Source: Phycisphaerales bacterium (GTDB lineage: Bacteria; Planctomycetota; Phycisphaerae; SM23-33). Taken from it: a DNA stretch of 42,650 nucleotides. Every line of letters starts with the position of its first letter. Position 1 is the stretch's first letter. The translations under genes and the position numbers were made by a program. The stretch is taken from positions 1 through 42,650 of the forward strand of contig JABGPZ010000034.1 in the NCBI GenBank assembly GCA_018644725.1, written 5' to 3'. Positions 1-8,475 of this stretch are shown here, piece by piece. The notes under the pieces are model-generated. The model saw nothing but the letters and a program-made list of their open reading frames with translations, made no database searches and had not been told where the DNA came from.

Positions 1-51
1 CCGTCCAATCACATCCCTCACCCCGAAAAACGGTATTTTTCAAGATGCCCT

Positions 52-1029
52 TTAGTATGTCGTGAGGATGCCCGCTGCACTGCGGACGCGTTCGAGTGTT
101 TCTTCGGCCACGTTGCGGGCTTTTTTCCCGCCTTCGCGGAGGATGTCATACAGCGTGTCTTTGTCGGAGATCAGCGCGTCATAGCGCTCGCGGTCAACGG
201 CGAAGAGTTCGTTGATGCGCTCGGCGAGGAGGTTTTTCGCGTGGCCATAGCCAAACCCGCCCGCGCGATATTTCTCTTCGACCTCGGGCAGCTCTTCTTC
301 GTTGCAGACGAGCTTGAGCAGCGCAAAGACGTTGCAATTCGTCGGATCTTTCGGGTCTTCCAGCGGGGTCGAGTCGGTGACGATCTTGCCGCAGGTCTTC
401 TTGGTCTTCTTGGCGGTCTGGAAGATCTCGATGGTGTTGTTATAGCTCTTGGACATCTTTTGGCCATCGGTGCCGGGGACGATGGCGACGGCTTCGACGA
501 TTTTCGGCTCGGGCAGCACGAGTACCTCGCTGTCGAAGGCGGTGTTGAATTTGCCCGCGAGGTCGCGCGTGATTTCGATGTGCTGCTTCTGGTCCTGGCC
601 GACGGGCACGAGGTTCGAGTCGTAGATCAGGATGTCGGCCGCCTGGAGCACGGGATAGTCGAACAGCGCCATGTTCGGCGTGATGCCCTTGGCGAGTTTG
701 TCCTTATAGCTGGTGGCCTTTTCCATCTGGCTCACGGGGCAGACGGTGTTGAGGAACCAGCACAGCTCGGTGGTTTGCGGGACGTCGGACTGCAAAAAGA
801 ACGTGCTCGAATTGGGGTCCACGCCGAGCGCGAGATAGGCGGCCGTCAGGTGCAGGGTCCACTCTTCAAGCTGTTTCGCATCGCGGCAACTCGTCAGCGC
901 GTGATAGTTCGCAATGAAATAGAAGCACTCGTGGCCTTGGGCCTGGAGCTGGAGAAATTGCCGAATTGCCCCGAAATAGTTTCCGAGGTGAAGACGGCCC
1001 GAGGGTTGGATTCCGGATAAGACTCTCAT
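52..1029 (-). CDS. trpS: Tryptophanyl-tRNA synthetase
   Basis: Class I aminoacyl-tRNA synthetase that charges tRNA(Trp) with tryptophan in the cytoplasm. From this start the protein has 325 residues, close to the usual bacterial length of about 330. The HIGH-type signature is HLGN at residues 14-17 and the KMSKS loop is intact at about 191-195. An in-frame ATG at 1050 would add seven residues. I prefer 1029 because MRVLSGIQPSG is the normal TrpRS beginning and a GGA lies a suitable distance upstream. It follows murA on the same strand after a 67-bp gap, so the two may be co-transcribed. The assignment is firm; only the start is open. Confidence 0.96.
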   Translation of the reverse strand: MRVLSGIQPSGRLHLGNYFGAIRQFLQLQAQGHECFYFIANYHALTSCRDAKQLEEWTLHLTAAYLALGVDPNSSTFFLQSDVPQTTELCWFLNTVCPVSQMEKATSYKDKLAKGITPNMALFDYPVLQAADILIYDSNLVPVGQDQKQHIEITRDLAGKFNTAFDSEVLVLPEPKIVEAVAIVPGTDGQKMSKSYNNTIEIFQTAKKTKKTCGKIVTDSTPLEDPKDPTNCNVFALLKLVCNEEELPEVEEKYRAGGFGYGHAKNLLAERINELFAVDRERYDALISDKDTLYDILREGGKKARNVAEETLERVRSAAGILTTY

Positions 1030-1096
1030 AGTGGTTCCAAGGGTAGGCAATGCCCGTCAAAAGGCAAGCCCCGCGACAGGCGCGTTGGGTTTGGGG

Positions 1097-2371
1097 TTAT
1101 TCTTTTTCGCGGCGGATGGTGGCTCCGCACGCGGCGAGTTTGGTTTCGATGTGTTCGTAGCCGCGGTCGATGTGATAGACGCGGCGGATGGTGGTTTCGC
1201 CCCGGGCGACGAGTCCCGCGATCACCAATGCGGCCGAGGCGCGCAGGTCGCTGGCCATCACCGGTGCGCCGATGAGCTGGTCCACGCCCGTGATGATCGA
1301 CGTGGGGCCTTCCTTGCGGATGTTCGCGCCCATGCGCAGAAGCTCGGGGACGTGCAGGAAGCGGTCGGGGAAAATTTTCTCGGTCAGGACACTGTTGCCG
1401 TTGGCGAGCGAGAGCAGGACCATCATCTGGGCCTGAACGTCGGTCGGGAAGCCGGGGTGAGGCTGGGTGGTGATGTCCGTGGGCAAGATTTCGCCGGGGA
1501 CCACCACGCGGGCGGCGGTGCCGTTGTTTTCTGGTACGACGACGATGCCAACTTCGCGCAGCTTGTCCACCAGCGCCATCATGTCGCGCAGGTGGATGTT
1601 CTGGATCAGCAGATCGTCACTTTTCGTTGCAGCCGCCGCGATGAGGAACGTGCCCGCTTCGATGCGGTCGGGAATGACGGTGTGGTCGCAGCCGGTGAGG
1701 CGCTCGACGCCTTCGATGGTGATGCGGGGGCTGCCCGCGCCCGAAATTTTCGCGCCGCACGCATTGAGATAGGTCACGAGGTCGACGACTTCGGGTTCGC
1801 ACGCGGCCGATTCGATCACGGTTGTGCCTTCGGCGAGTGTCGCCGCCGAGAGGACGTTCATCGTGCCGAGCACCGTCGAGCCGAACGCGCCGCCGAGGAA
1901 AATCTCGGTCCCGCGAAGTTTGTCGCACGAGGCGATGATGTCCCCGTTGTCGAGTTCGATTTTCGCACCCAGGGCCTCCAAACCTCGCAGGTGCAGGTCG
2001 ACCGGGCGCGATCCAATCGCGCAGCCGCCGGGCATGGAGACCCGCGCATAGCCGCGTCGTGCGAGCAGTGGCCCGAGCACCGAGATACTCGCGCGCATTT
2101 TTCGCACGCGGTCATAGGTCGCCCAACTGTTGTCGGTGGAGGTGACCTCCGCCGTGAGGACGCCATTCTCGTCGCGACGGGTGTCGCAGCCCAAATCGCC
2201 GAGAAGGTCGAGTTGGGCGCGAATGTCCGCGAGGTTGGGTACGTTGGCCAGCGTCGATGGGCCGTCGACCAGTAGCGTCGCCGCGAGGATGGGCAGGGCC
2301 GAGTTCTTCGCGCCGCTGATGGTGATCTCGCCGCGCAGGGTCGCGCCGCCTTGGATGATAAATTTGTCCAT
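1097..2371 (-). CDS. murA: UDP-N-acetylglucosamine 1-carboxyvinyltransferase (MurA)
   Basis: First committed step of peptidoglycan synthesis: transfers enolpyruvate from PEP to UDP-GlcNAc in the cytoplasm. The 424-residue length is typical. The substrate-binding lysine lies in GAKNSALP (Lys22) and the catalytic-loop cysteine in PGGCAIGSRPVD (Cys117), so this is the fosfomycin-sensitive Cys type rather than the Asp variant (family knowledge). The ATG is preceded by ACGGAGACTCTGA, a good ribosome-binding site. Its presence supports a peptidoglycan-containing wall. trpS follows downstream on the same strand. Confidence 0.97.
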   Translation of the reverse strand: MDKFIIQGGATLRGEITISGAKNSALPILAATLLVDGPSTLANVPNLADIRAQLDLLGDLGCDTRRDENGVLTAEVTSTDNSWATYDRVRKMRASISVLGPLLARRGYARVSMPGGCAIGSRPVDLHLRGLEALGAKIELDNGDIIASCDKLRGTEIFLGGAFGSTVLGTMNVLSAATLAEGTTVIESAACEPEVVDLVTYLNACGAKISGAGSPRITIEGVERLTGCDHTVIPDRIEAGTFLIAAAATKSDDLLIQNIHLRDMMALVDKLREVGIVVVPENNGTAARVVVPGEILPTDITTQPHPGFPTDVQAQMMVLLSLANGNSVLTEKIFPDRFLHVPELLRMGANIRKEGPTSIITGVDQLIGAPVMASDLRASAALVIAGLVARGETTIRRVYHIDRGYEHIETKLAACGATIRREKE

Positions 2372-2645
2372 TCAGAGTCTCCGTAGGAAGTGAACAAACC
2401 CCCGCGCGGTCCGTTTCGCAGGCCGCGATGGAGGGGGAAGTGTCCTGGATTCCAAGTCAGCGCCCACTATATCCGAGATGGGGTGAAATGTCCATCCCCG
2501 GCCTCGCTCTAGGATCAATTGCTCCGGCGAATTTGCCGGAATTGTAGGGAAAAAGGTTGTATCCCCGCCCCGCGAGACGGTAAGCTATGGATGCTCCAAC
2601 TAAGGGAGAATTGACCTGCGGGGGTCTTATGGAAAGGGATTTAGA

Positions 2646-4505
2646 ATGAGACGCAAGACAATCAGCAAGCAGATGCGCCAGCGAATTCGCGAGCGGCTTC
2701 CTCGGCCCGTGGCGGCGGTGATTCAACCGTTGTTGAGTGGGATGCTGGGCATCGGGAAAATCGACCAGATTTACGACGCGGCCAGCGACATGGAGCTGGA
2801 CGAGAATTTCGCCGCAAAGATCCTCAAAGCCATGCGGATCGATTTGCAACTGGGCGAGGAACATCTCGCGCGGATCCCCAAGGAAGGCCCGCTGGTCGTG
2901 GTGGCGAACCACCCCTTCGGTGGCATCGAAGGCGTCGCGCTGCTGGCCTTGCTCAAGCTGGTGCGGCCGGATGTGAAGCTCATGGCAAATTATGTGCTGG
3001 GGATGATCCCGGCGCTACGGAACGACTTTATTTTCGTGGACCCCTTCGGCGGCAAGAACGCGACTCAGAACAACCTCAGCGGCATGCGTGATTCGCTGCG
3101 CTGGCTCAAAGACGGGCATTGCCTCGGCGTGTTCCCTGCGGGCGAGGTGTCGAGCTTCCAGCGCGGCCGACGCGCGGTGGCCGACGGGGAATGGGCCGAC
3201 ACCATCGGCCGAATCGTCCAAAAGGCGGGCTGCGATGTGCAGTGTGTCTATTTCGATGGCCGCAACAGCCGCCTCTTCCAGATGATGGGCATGGTCCATC
3301 CGCGCTTCCGCACACTGATGCTTCCGCGCGAAACGGCGCGCAAAAAAAATCACCCCCTCGTGGCCAAAATCGGCCATGTGGTGCCAGCCACCAAGTCCAA
3401 GACGTTTGACACGGCCGCCGACCTGATGGACTATCTGCGCATGCGGACCTACGTTCTCTCGGCCGGAAAAAAAGACCGCCATTGGAAAAAGCGTCGCAAA
3501 GCGCGCCTCGCACGGCTCAAGCGTCGCCAACGTCTCGAGCGCCTCGCGCCGGCGGTCGAACCGGACATCCTCGCGAAAGAACTGCGCGCTCTCGGCGAAG
3601 AGGAAACGCTGATCACGAGCGGCATCTATCGCGTGTTCTGTGTCCAGGCGGAAAAAATCCCCAACACGATGGCCGAGCTGGGCCGCCTGCGCGAAGAAAC
3701 CTTCCGCGCCGTGGGCGAAGGCACCGGCCAGGCCAGCGACATCGACTGGTGGGATCAGCATTACCACCATCTGATTTTGTGGAACGACGAGGCCAAGGAC
3801 ATCATCGGCTCGTACCGCATGGGCCTGACCGACCAGCTGCTCGCGAAGTTTGGCCGGCGGGGGCTGTATACGACGACGTTGTTTGAGTATTCCGACAAGG
3901 TGCTCGACAAGCTCACGCCCGCCGTCGAGCTTGGCCGGTCGTTCGTGCAGAAGAAGTATCAAAAATCGCACGTCTCTCTCGGCCTGTTGTGGAAGGGCAT
4001 CGCGGCGTTTGTCTATCGCAACCCGCTGCACTCCAAACTCTTCGGGCCGGTCTCGATCTCCAACGAATATCACTCGATGAGCAAGCAGATTCTCGTGGAG
4101 TTCATCAAGGATCACCATTTCGACGACAATCTTGCCCACGAGGTCAATCCGACCCACCCAATGAAAATCAAGCCCGTGAAACTGTGGAATATGGACCACG
4201 ACGGGAAGGTGCTCAAGAAAATTGACGACGTGGACGAGTTGATCGCCGAGATCGAACCGCATATGAAAAACGCGCCCGTTTTGATCCGCCAATATCTGCG
4301 GCTGAATGGCAAGTTCCTCGCGTTCAACGTCGATCCCGATTTTTCCGATTCGCTCGATGCGCTGATTCTGTGTGACCTCGCCGATGCGACGGTCGTTGGC
4401 AAGCGGTATATGGGCAAGGCCAAGCACGCGGAATTCCTCGAAAAGCGGAAGTCCATGACGGCCGAACTCGCCACCATCAAAGCCGCCGCCAAAGCAGGAC
4501 TGTAA
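2646..4505 (+). CDS. Two-domain acyltransferase: PlsC-like domain plus GNAT-like N-acyltransferase domain
   Basis: 619 residues in two halves. The N-terminal half (about 60-270) is a lysophospholipid-acyltransferase-like domain: NHPFGGIEG carries His89, and a glycerolipid-type motif FPAGEVSSF lies at 164-172. A strongly basic linker follows (about 275-300). The C-terminal half (about 310-450) resembles the OlsB / putative-hemolysin GNAT family, with FRAVGEG and a DIDWWDQHYHHLILW segment. Fusions of these two domain types make aminolipids such as ornithine or glycine lipids, by N-acylating an amino acid and then O-acylating it (family knowledge). That role here is an inference, and the amino acid is unknown. 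The start has AAAGGGA upstream. No membrane span is obvious; peripheral membrane association is likely. It stands alone on the plus strand. Confidence 0.8.
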   Translation: MRRKTISKQMRQRIRERLPRPVAAVIQPLLSGMLGIGKIDQIYDAASDMELDENFAAKILKAMRIDLQLGEEHLARIPKEGPLVVVANHPFGGIEGVALLALLKLVRPDVKLMANYVLGMIPALRNDFIFVDPFGGKNATQNNLSGMRDSLRWLKDGHCLGVFPAGEVSSFQRGRRAVADGEWADTIGRIVQKAGCDVQCVYFDGRNSRLFQMMGMVHPRFRTLMLPRETARKKNHPLVAKIGHVVPATKSKTFDTAADLMDYLRMRTYVLSAGKKDRHWKKRRKARLARLKRRQRLERLAPAVEPDILAKELRALGEEETLITSGIYRVFCVQAEKIPNTMAELGRLREETFRAVGEGTGQASDIDWWDQHYHHLILWNDEAKDIIGSYRMGLTDQLLAKFGRRGLYTTTLFEYSDKVLDKLTPAVELGRSFVQKKYQKSHVSLGLLWKGIAAFVYRNPLHSKLFGPVSISNEYHSMSKQILVEFIKDHHFDDNLAHEVNPTHPMKIKPVKLWNMDHDGKVLKKIDDVDELIAEIEPHMKNAPVLIRQYLRLNGKFLAFNVDPDFSDSLDALILCDLADATVVGKRYMGKAKHAEFLEKRKSMTAELATIKAAAKAGL

Positions 4506-4584
4506 GAGGGCGGCTTGTAGCCGAGCGCGGTGAAATTCGGGAGGCGTGTAATAACGAGGAGCGCTGAAGGGGCGACAGTATCAT

Positions 4585-4655
4585 CGTGGTTGCTTCGCTC
4601 ACGTTGTTCGCTCCACAAGCCACGGCACCCTTTGCGTGACGTTTATTGGATCACC
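4585..4655 (+). repeat. Dispersed hairpin repeat, copy A
   Basis: First of three copies of an element of about 71 bp (others at 28404-28473, minus, and 28575-28645, plus). It begins CGTGGTTGCTTCGC, has GCCACGGCACCC in the middle and ends GGATCACC. The ends of the first half pair (CGTGG with CCACG), so it can form a hairpin. It lies in the 212-bp gap between the acyltransferase and udg. A pyrimidine-rich AGCCTATAG-like stretch follows at about 4690-4715. Confidence 0.75.
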
Positions 4656-4717
4656 CAGAAGAACGTTGCGCTTTATTTTCTTTCCTTCAGCCCCCCGCCT
4701 ATAGCCTACAGCCTTTG

Positions 4718-5554
4718 TTATTCTTTCTTCGGTGTTGGCGTTTTGAGGCCGAGTTCTTCCATGACCATTTGGAGGTCGCTCCAGGCCTGGCCGCGGACTT
4801 CGGCCGTGTAGCATCGGGTCACGAACGACGGGTGGAAGGTCGGCATGACCTTGGTGCCGCCGAGGCCGGGCGCGTGGTCGGGCAGCGTCTGCCAGGTGCC
4901 GCGAAGTTTCGTGATGCCCGCCTGGGTTTGCAGCAGGCTGCGCGTGGAGGGGTTGCCGAGCGTGACGATCACCTTGGGGCGAATGATTTGCAGCTGGCGC
5001 GTGAGAATGCTCCAGCACGCTTCCAGCTCGTCGCGTTTGGGGTCGCGGTTGCCCGGCGGGCGGCACTTCAGCGTGTTGACGATGAAGACCTCTTCGCGGC
5101 TGAGGCCCATGGCGGTGATCATTTTCGTCAGCAGTTGGCCACCTTTGCCGACGAAGGGTTTGCCTTGCTCGTCCTCATCCGCGCCGGGCGCTTCGCCGAC
5201 GAACACCAGGTCCGCGTTGGGGTCGCCCTCGCCGAAGACCGTCTGTGTGCGCGTCTGGCAGAGTACGCACTTGGCGCAGGAGCTTACCTCGTCGTTGTTG
5301 AGCGCTGCCAGTGCGGACGCTTTGCCTTCGGGCGACAGCTCGGCGGGAATCTCGACGGGTTCCGGCGGAGGCGGCGGGGCGAGCGGGCGACGTTGCGGCG
5401 CGGCGGCCATGGCGGCAGCAGCACCGGCGGCGCGTGCACCGGGCGCGGGCGTGGGCTCCGAAAGCGGGTTGCGGTTGCGAGGGAGATACCAGTCCGCGCC
5501 GACGAGTTGCTCGATGGCCAAAAGTTGTTGCGCGATGTCGATGGGGTGGTTCAT
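4718..5554 (-). CDS. Family 4 uracil-DNA glycosylase (iron-sulfur type)
   Basis: Removes uracil from DNA to start base-excision repair. 278 residues. The four 4Fe-4S cysteines have the family 4 spacing: Cys93, Cys96, Cys164 and Cys180 (two residues, 67 residues, then 15 between them). The uracil-pocket motif GEAPGADEDEQGKPFVG lies at 120-136 and the HPS motif at 241-243. Residues 30-70 form a Pro/Ala-rich linker joining a short N-terminal segment (DWYLPRNRNPL) to the enzyme; such extensions are common in this subfamily. The ATG overlaps the stop of the upstream M16 peptidase by four bases (ATGA), so translation is probably coupled. Confidence 0.92.
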   Translation of the reverse strand: MNHPIDIAQQLLAIEQLVGADWYLPRNRNPLSEPTPAPGARAAGAAAAMAAAPQRRPLAPPPPPEPVEIPAELSPEGKASALAALNNDEVSSCAKCVLCQTRTQTVFGEGDPNADLVFVGEAPGADEDEQGKPFVGKGGQLLTKMITAMGLSREEVFIVNTLKCRPPGNRDPKRDELEACWSILTRQLQIIRPKVIVTLGNPSTRSLLQTQAGITKLRGTWQTLPDHAPGLGGTKVMPTFHPSFVTRCYTAEVRGQAWSDLQMVMEELGLKTPTPKKE

Positions 5555-6777
5555 AGAGTCTCCAGCGGCCCGAGGGTCAGGGAGGTTGGGTTGGCGAGGT
5601 CGATTTCGGTGGCGACGCGCAAAACGTCGTCGGCGGTGACCGCGAGGGTAGCATTGACGGAGGTTTCCAGCGATTCGTGCTCGCGTCGATATTCCCAGTC
5701 GAAGCCCACCGCGGTGAGTCGGCCTGTGGGTACTTCGCCCTTGATGGTCACGGCGGAGGCAATTTTGTTTTTCGCAGCGGCCAGCTCGGCTTCGCTCACG
5801 CCGTCGGCGAGAAGTTTGCGCGCTTCGGCGAGCAGGACTTCGCGGACCTGCGCGGCGTTGTCGGGGCTGGCGGAGGCGAAGGTGAGGATCATGCCCGCGT
5901 GGTCGAGCGGGTTGTAGCTGCAGTGGGCCTCGTCGGCGAGGGCGGTTTCGATCAGCGCATAGTACAGGCGGCTTCCGGTGGAGTCGCCATAGATCGACGC
6001 AAGCACCTCGGCCGCAAATCGGTCAGGATGTTGATAGCTCGGCGCGTTGGTGAGCATCCCGAGGCTCTGGCGGGCGACGGCGGGATCGCAGATCAGATTG
6101 CGCGTGCACGCGGGGATTGGTTCGCGCCGATCGCGCGGCGCGTCGAAGGGGGTCCAGTGGCCGCAGAACGCTTTGGCGTCGGCGACGAGCTGGTCGAAGT
6201 CGACATTGCCCACCGCCGTGAGCGTCACGTTCGTCGGCGAGTAGCGATGGTTGAAATAGTCCACCATCTGCTCGCGGCGGAGCGCGGTGATCGACTCGGT
6301 CGTCCCCAGAACGCTGTTGGCCAGCGGGTGCCCAGCGAAGTGCTGCGTGGTCAGCGTGTCGTACAGCCGGAAAAACGGCTGATCGGCATACATCGCGATC
6401 TCTTCGCAGATGACCTTCTTTTCCGTGTCGAAGTCGTCCTGGCGCAGCGATGGGCGGAGGATGTCCGCGAGCAGGTTCAGACTGCGCGTTTGAAATTCGG
6501 GCAGGACGGCCGCATAGTAAACCGTGTTTTCCTGTGAGGTGAACGCGTTGTAGATCGCGCCCATTTCGTCGAATTCGCGGTTGACGTCCAGGGCGGCGCG
6601 CGATTCGGTGCCCTTGAAGATCATGTGTTCGAGGAAGTGGCTTACGCCGGCGACGTCGGGGGTTTCGTCACGGCTACCGGTGCGGACGAAAAAGCCCAGC
6701 GCGACCGAGGCCGCGGAGGAGTGGGTCTCGCAGACGATTTCGAGGCCATTGTCGAGTGTGGCGGTGTGGAATTCCAT
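5551..6777 (-). CDS. M16 family zinc peptidase (processing-peptidase-like)
   Basis: 408 residues, typical for a single-chain bacterial M16B peptidase. The inverted zinc motif HFLEH is at 47-51 and the third ligand glutamate is in CEEIAMYADQP at about 126, so the active site looks complete. The second half (about 170-400) is the M16 C-terminal domain. There is no signal peptide, so it is probably cytoplasmic. The reading frame runs on upstream to 7053, but that part is antisense to aroDE. The ATG at 6777 gives the normal M16 beginning (EFHTATLDNGL). A promoter sits directly before it with a -10 only 6 bp away, so the message may be leaderless. Its stop overlaps the udg start. Confidence 0.92.
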   Translation of the reverse strand: MEFHTATLDNGLEIVCETHSSAASVALGFFVRTGSRDETPDVAGVSHFLEHMIFKGTESRAALDVNREFDEMGAIYNAFTSQENTVYYAAVLPEFQTRSLNLLADILRPSLRQDDFDTEKKVICEEIAMYADQPFFRLYDTLTTQHFAGHPLANSVLGTTESITALRREQMVDYFNHRYSPTNVTLTAVGNVDFDQLVADAKAFCGHWTPFDAPRDRREPIPACTRNLICDPAVARQSLGMLTNAPSYQHPDRFAAEVLASIYGDSTGSRLYYALIETALADEAHCSYNPLDHAGMILTFASASPDNAAQVREVLLAEARKLLADGVSEAELAAAKNKIASAVTIKGEVPTGRLTAVGFDWEYRREHESLETSVNATLAVTADDVLRVATEIDLANPTSLTLGPLETL

Positions 6778-6783
6778 GCCGAC

Positions 6784-6812
6784 AGGATACCCAATCCCAC
6801 CGCCGGATGCAA
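6784..6812 (-). promoter_or_regulatory. Predicted promoter of the M16 peptidase-udg pair
   Basis: Minus strand: -35 TTGCAT, 17-bp spacer, -10 TATCCT, then only 6 bp (GTCGGC) to the ATG. No Shine-Dalgarno fits in that space, so transcription should begin at or within a base or two of the start codon. Confidence 0.55.
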
Positions 6813-6830
6813 AGCAAACTGCGCAATCGC

Positions 6831-6859
6831 TGGACACTCGCGCGGGGTTTGGGTACGAT
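6831..6859 (+). promoter_or_regulatory. Predicted promoter of aroDE
   Basis: Plus strand: -35 TGGACA, 17-bp spacer, -10 TACGAT, then 6 bp of G to the ATG at 6866. It is divergent from and interleaved with the M16 promoter; both lie within the 88 bp between the two start codons. Confidence 0.55.
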
Positions 6860-6865
6860 GGGGGG

Positions 6866-8392
6866 ATGAGTGAATCAATGACAACGCGACGGATTTGCCC
6901 GCTGGTCTGCTCGACCGTGGACCAGATGCAGACTGAAATTGCGGCTGCGGCTTCGGCCGGGGCGGAAATGGTTGAGCTGCGGCTGGACTGTTTGGCCAGT
7001 GCGCCCGACGAGGCGATGGTCCGCAAGCTGATGATTGCTTCGAAGTTGGCCAAGCTGGAAACGCTGGTGACCTATCGGCCGGTGCGTCAGGGCGGGCACT
7101 ATGACGGGGACGAAGCGGCGCGCCTGGCGATGCTCGGCTATGCCGCGACCGTGGCGGACTGGGTCGACATTGAAGACGACGTCCCGCGCAAGCTCTGGCC
7201 AGAGCAGACCGACAAAATTATCCTTAGCCATCACGATTTCGAGCGTTGCCCGAAGAATCTCGATAAAATCGTCGCGGCGATGAACGCTTCGGACGCTGCC
7301 GTCGCCAAGATTGCGTTCATGCCCAAGCGCGCCGCCGACGTGTTCCGCGCGTTCGACGTGTTGCACAATTCGGCCAAGCCCGCGATTGCGTTGGCGATGG
7401 GCGCGAAGGGACTCGTTACGCGTCTTGCGGCCAAGGCCTGCGGCGCATTCGGCACGTTCGCGGTCCTCGACGCAGCCGCGCTGAGCGCACCCGGCCAGCC
7501 GACGCTTGCGGAACTGGCAGGACTCTATCGATGGGATGCGCAAACGAGCGAAACCGCGCTCTTTGGCGTGGTGGGTTGCCCGGTGGGCCACTCCATGTCG
7601 CCGCCGATGCACAATGCCGCGTTCGCAAAGACGGGCTTTGATGGGCTGTATGTGCCGCTCGAGGTCGAAGACGAAAAAAACGCGATGGCGGCGGTTCTCG
7701 ACGCGATTGCCGAGCGGCCTTGGTTGCGCTGGCGCGGGTTGAGCGTGACGATCCCCCATAAACTTTCGACGCTGGCCCACCTTGGTCCGGCCCGGTGCGG
7801 TGCGCTGGCGGTGCAAATTGGCGCGGCCAACACCGTGACCTTCGACGCCGAAGAGACCCGCGGCGAAAACACCGACTATGCCGGCGCGCGCGAATCGTTG
7901 TTGGCGGCGACAGGCTGGGCCCGGGGCGAGCTGGTCGACATGCCCGTTGCGGTCGTCGGCGCGGGCGGTGTGGCGCGGGCGGTGGTGGCGGCAATGACCA
8001 AGGCCGAAGCTCGAGTGACGATTTACAACCGCACGCTCGCCAAGGCCGAGGCGCTCGCCAGCGAGTTCGGCGCGATGGCACAGGATCTCAAAGAACTGCC
8101 CATGACCGTCGCCAAGGCGCTGGTGAATTGCACGAGTGTCGGCATGAGCCCGCATGAGGATGAATGCATTTTCGCGTCCCTGCCGCCGTCGGTGAAGGTC
8201 GTGTTCGACACGGTCTACAATCCACTGGAAACAAAATTGCTGGCCATGGCGCGCGAGGATGGCTGCGTGTGTGTCGATGGTGTGGAGATGCTCGCCCGCC
8301 AAGGTGCGCGGCAGTTCGAGATGTGGACCCATCAAGACGCGCCACTGGATGTGATGCGCGAAGCAGTGCTCCACCACCTCGGCGTAAACTAG
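6866..8392 (+). CDS. aroDE: Bifunctional 3-dehydroquinate dehydratase / shikimate dehydrogenase
   Basis: Two consecutive shikimate-pathway enzymes in one 508-residue chain. Residues about 8-220 are a type I dehydroquinase: VELRLD (Glu37-Asp41), the catalytic His in LSHHDF (122-123) and the Schiff-base Lys148 in AKIAFM. Residues about 225-508 are AroE: GCPVGHSMSPPMHN for shikimate binding, SVTIPHK with the catalytic lysine, NTDYAGA, and the NADP Rossmann loop GAGGVARA followed by YNRT. All key residues are present. The same fusion order is known in plants, chlamydiae and some planctomycetes. The frame is open back to 6581, but upstream sequence is antisense to the M16 gene. A second ATG at 6878 (MTTRRICPLVC) is possible. 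Confidence 0.95.
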   Translation: MSESMTTRRICPLVCSTVDQMQTEIAAAASAGAEMVELRLDCLASAPDEAMVRKLMIASKLAKLETLVTYRPVRQGGHYDGDEAARLAMLGYAATVADWVDIEDDVPRKLWPEQTDKIILSHHDFERCPKNLDKIVAAMNASDAAVAKIAFMPKRAADVFRAFDVLHNSAKPAIALAMGAKGLVTRLAAKACGAFGTFAVLDAAALSAPGQPTLAELAGLYRWDAQTSETALFGVVGCPVGHSMSPPMHNAAFAKTGFDGLYVPLEVEDEKNAMAAVLDAIAERPWLRWRGLSVTIPHKLSTLAHLGPARCGALAVQIGAANTVTFDAEETRGENTDYAGARESLLAATGWARGELVDMPVAVVGAGGVARAVVAAMTKAEARVTIYNRTLAKAEALASEFGAMAQDLKELPMTVAKALVNCTSVGMSPHEDECIFASLPPSVKVVFDTVYNPLETKLLAMAREDGCVCVDGVEMLARQGARQFEMWTHQDAPLDVMREAVLHHLGVN

Positions 8393-8410
8393 CCCGCGAA
8401 AATAAAATAG

Positions 8411-8447
8411 AAAACACCGGACGATGTGAATCGCCCGGTGTTTTTTT
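8411..8447. terminator. Bidirectional terminator between aroDE and the Pro/Ala-rich gene
   Basis: AAAACACCGG (8411-8420) pairs with CCGGTGTTTT (8435-8444), extended by a partial inner stem, and is followed by a run of T. The A-run on the left makes it work for both convergent genes. Confidence 0.85.
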
Positions 8448-8475
8448 GTGTCGTGGTTGCGACGCTGCGGCGGGG

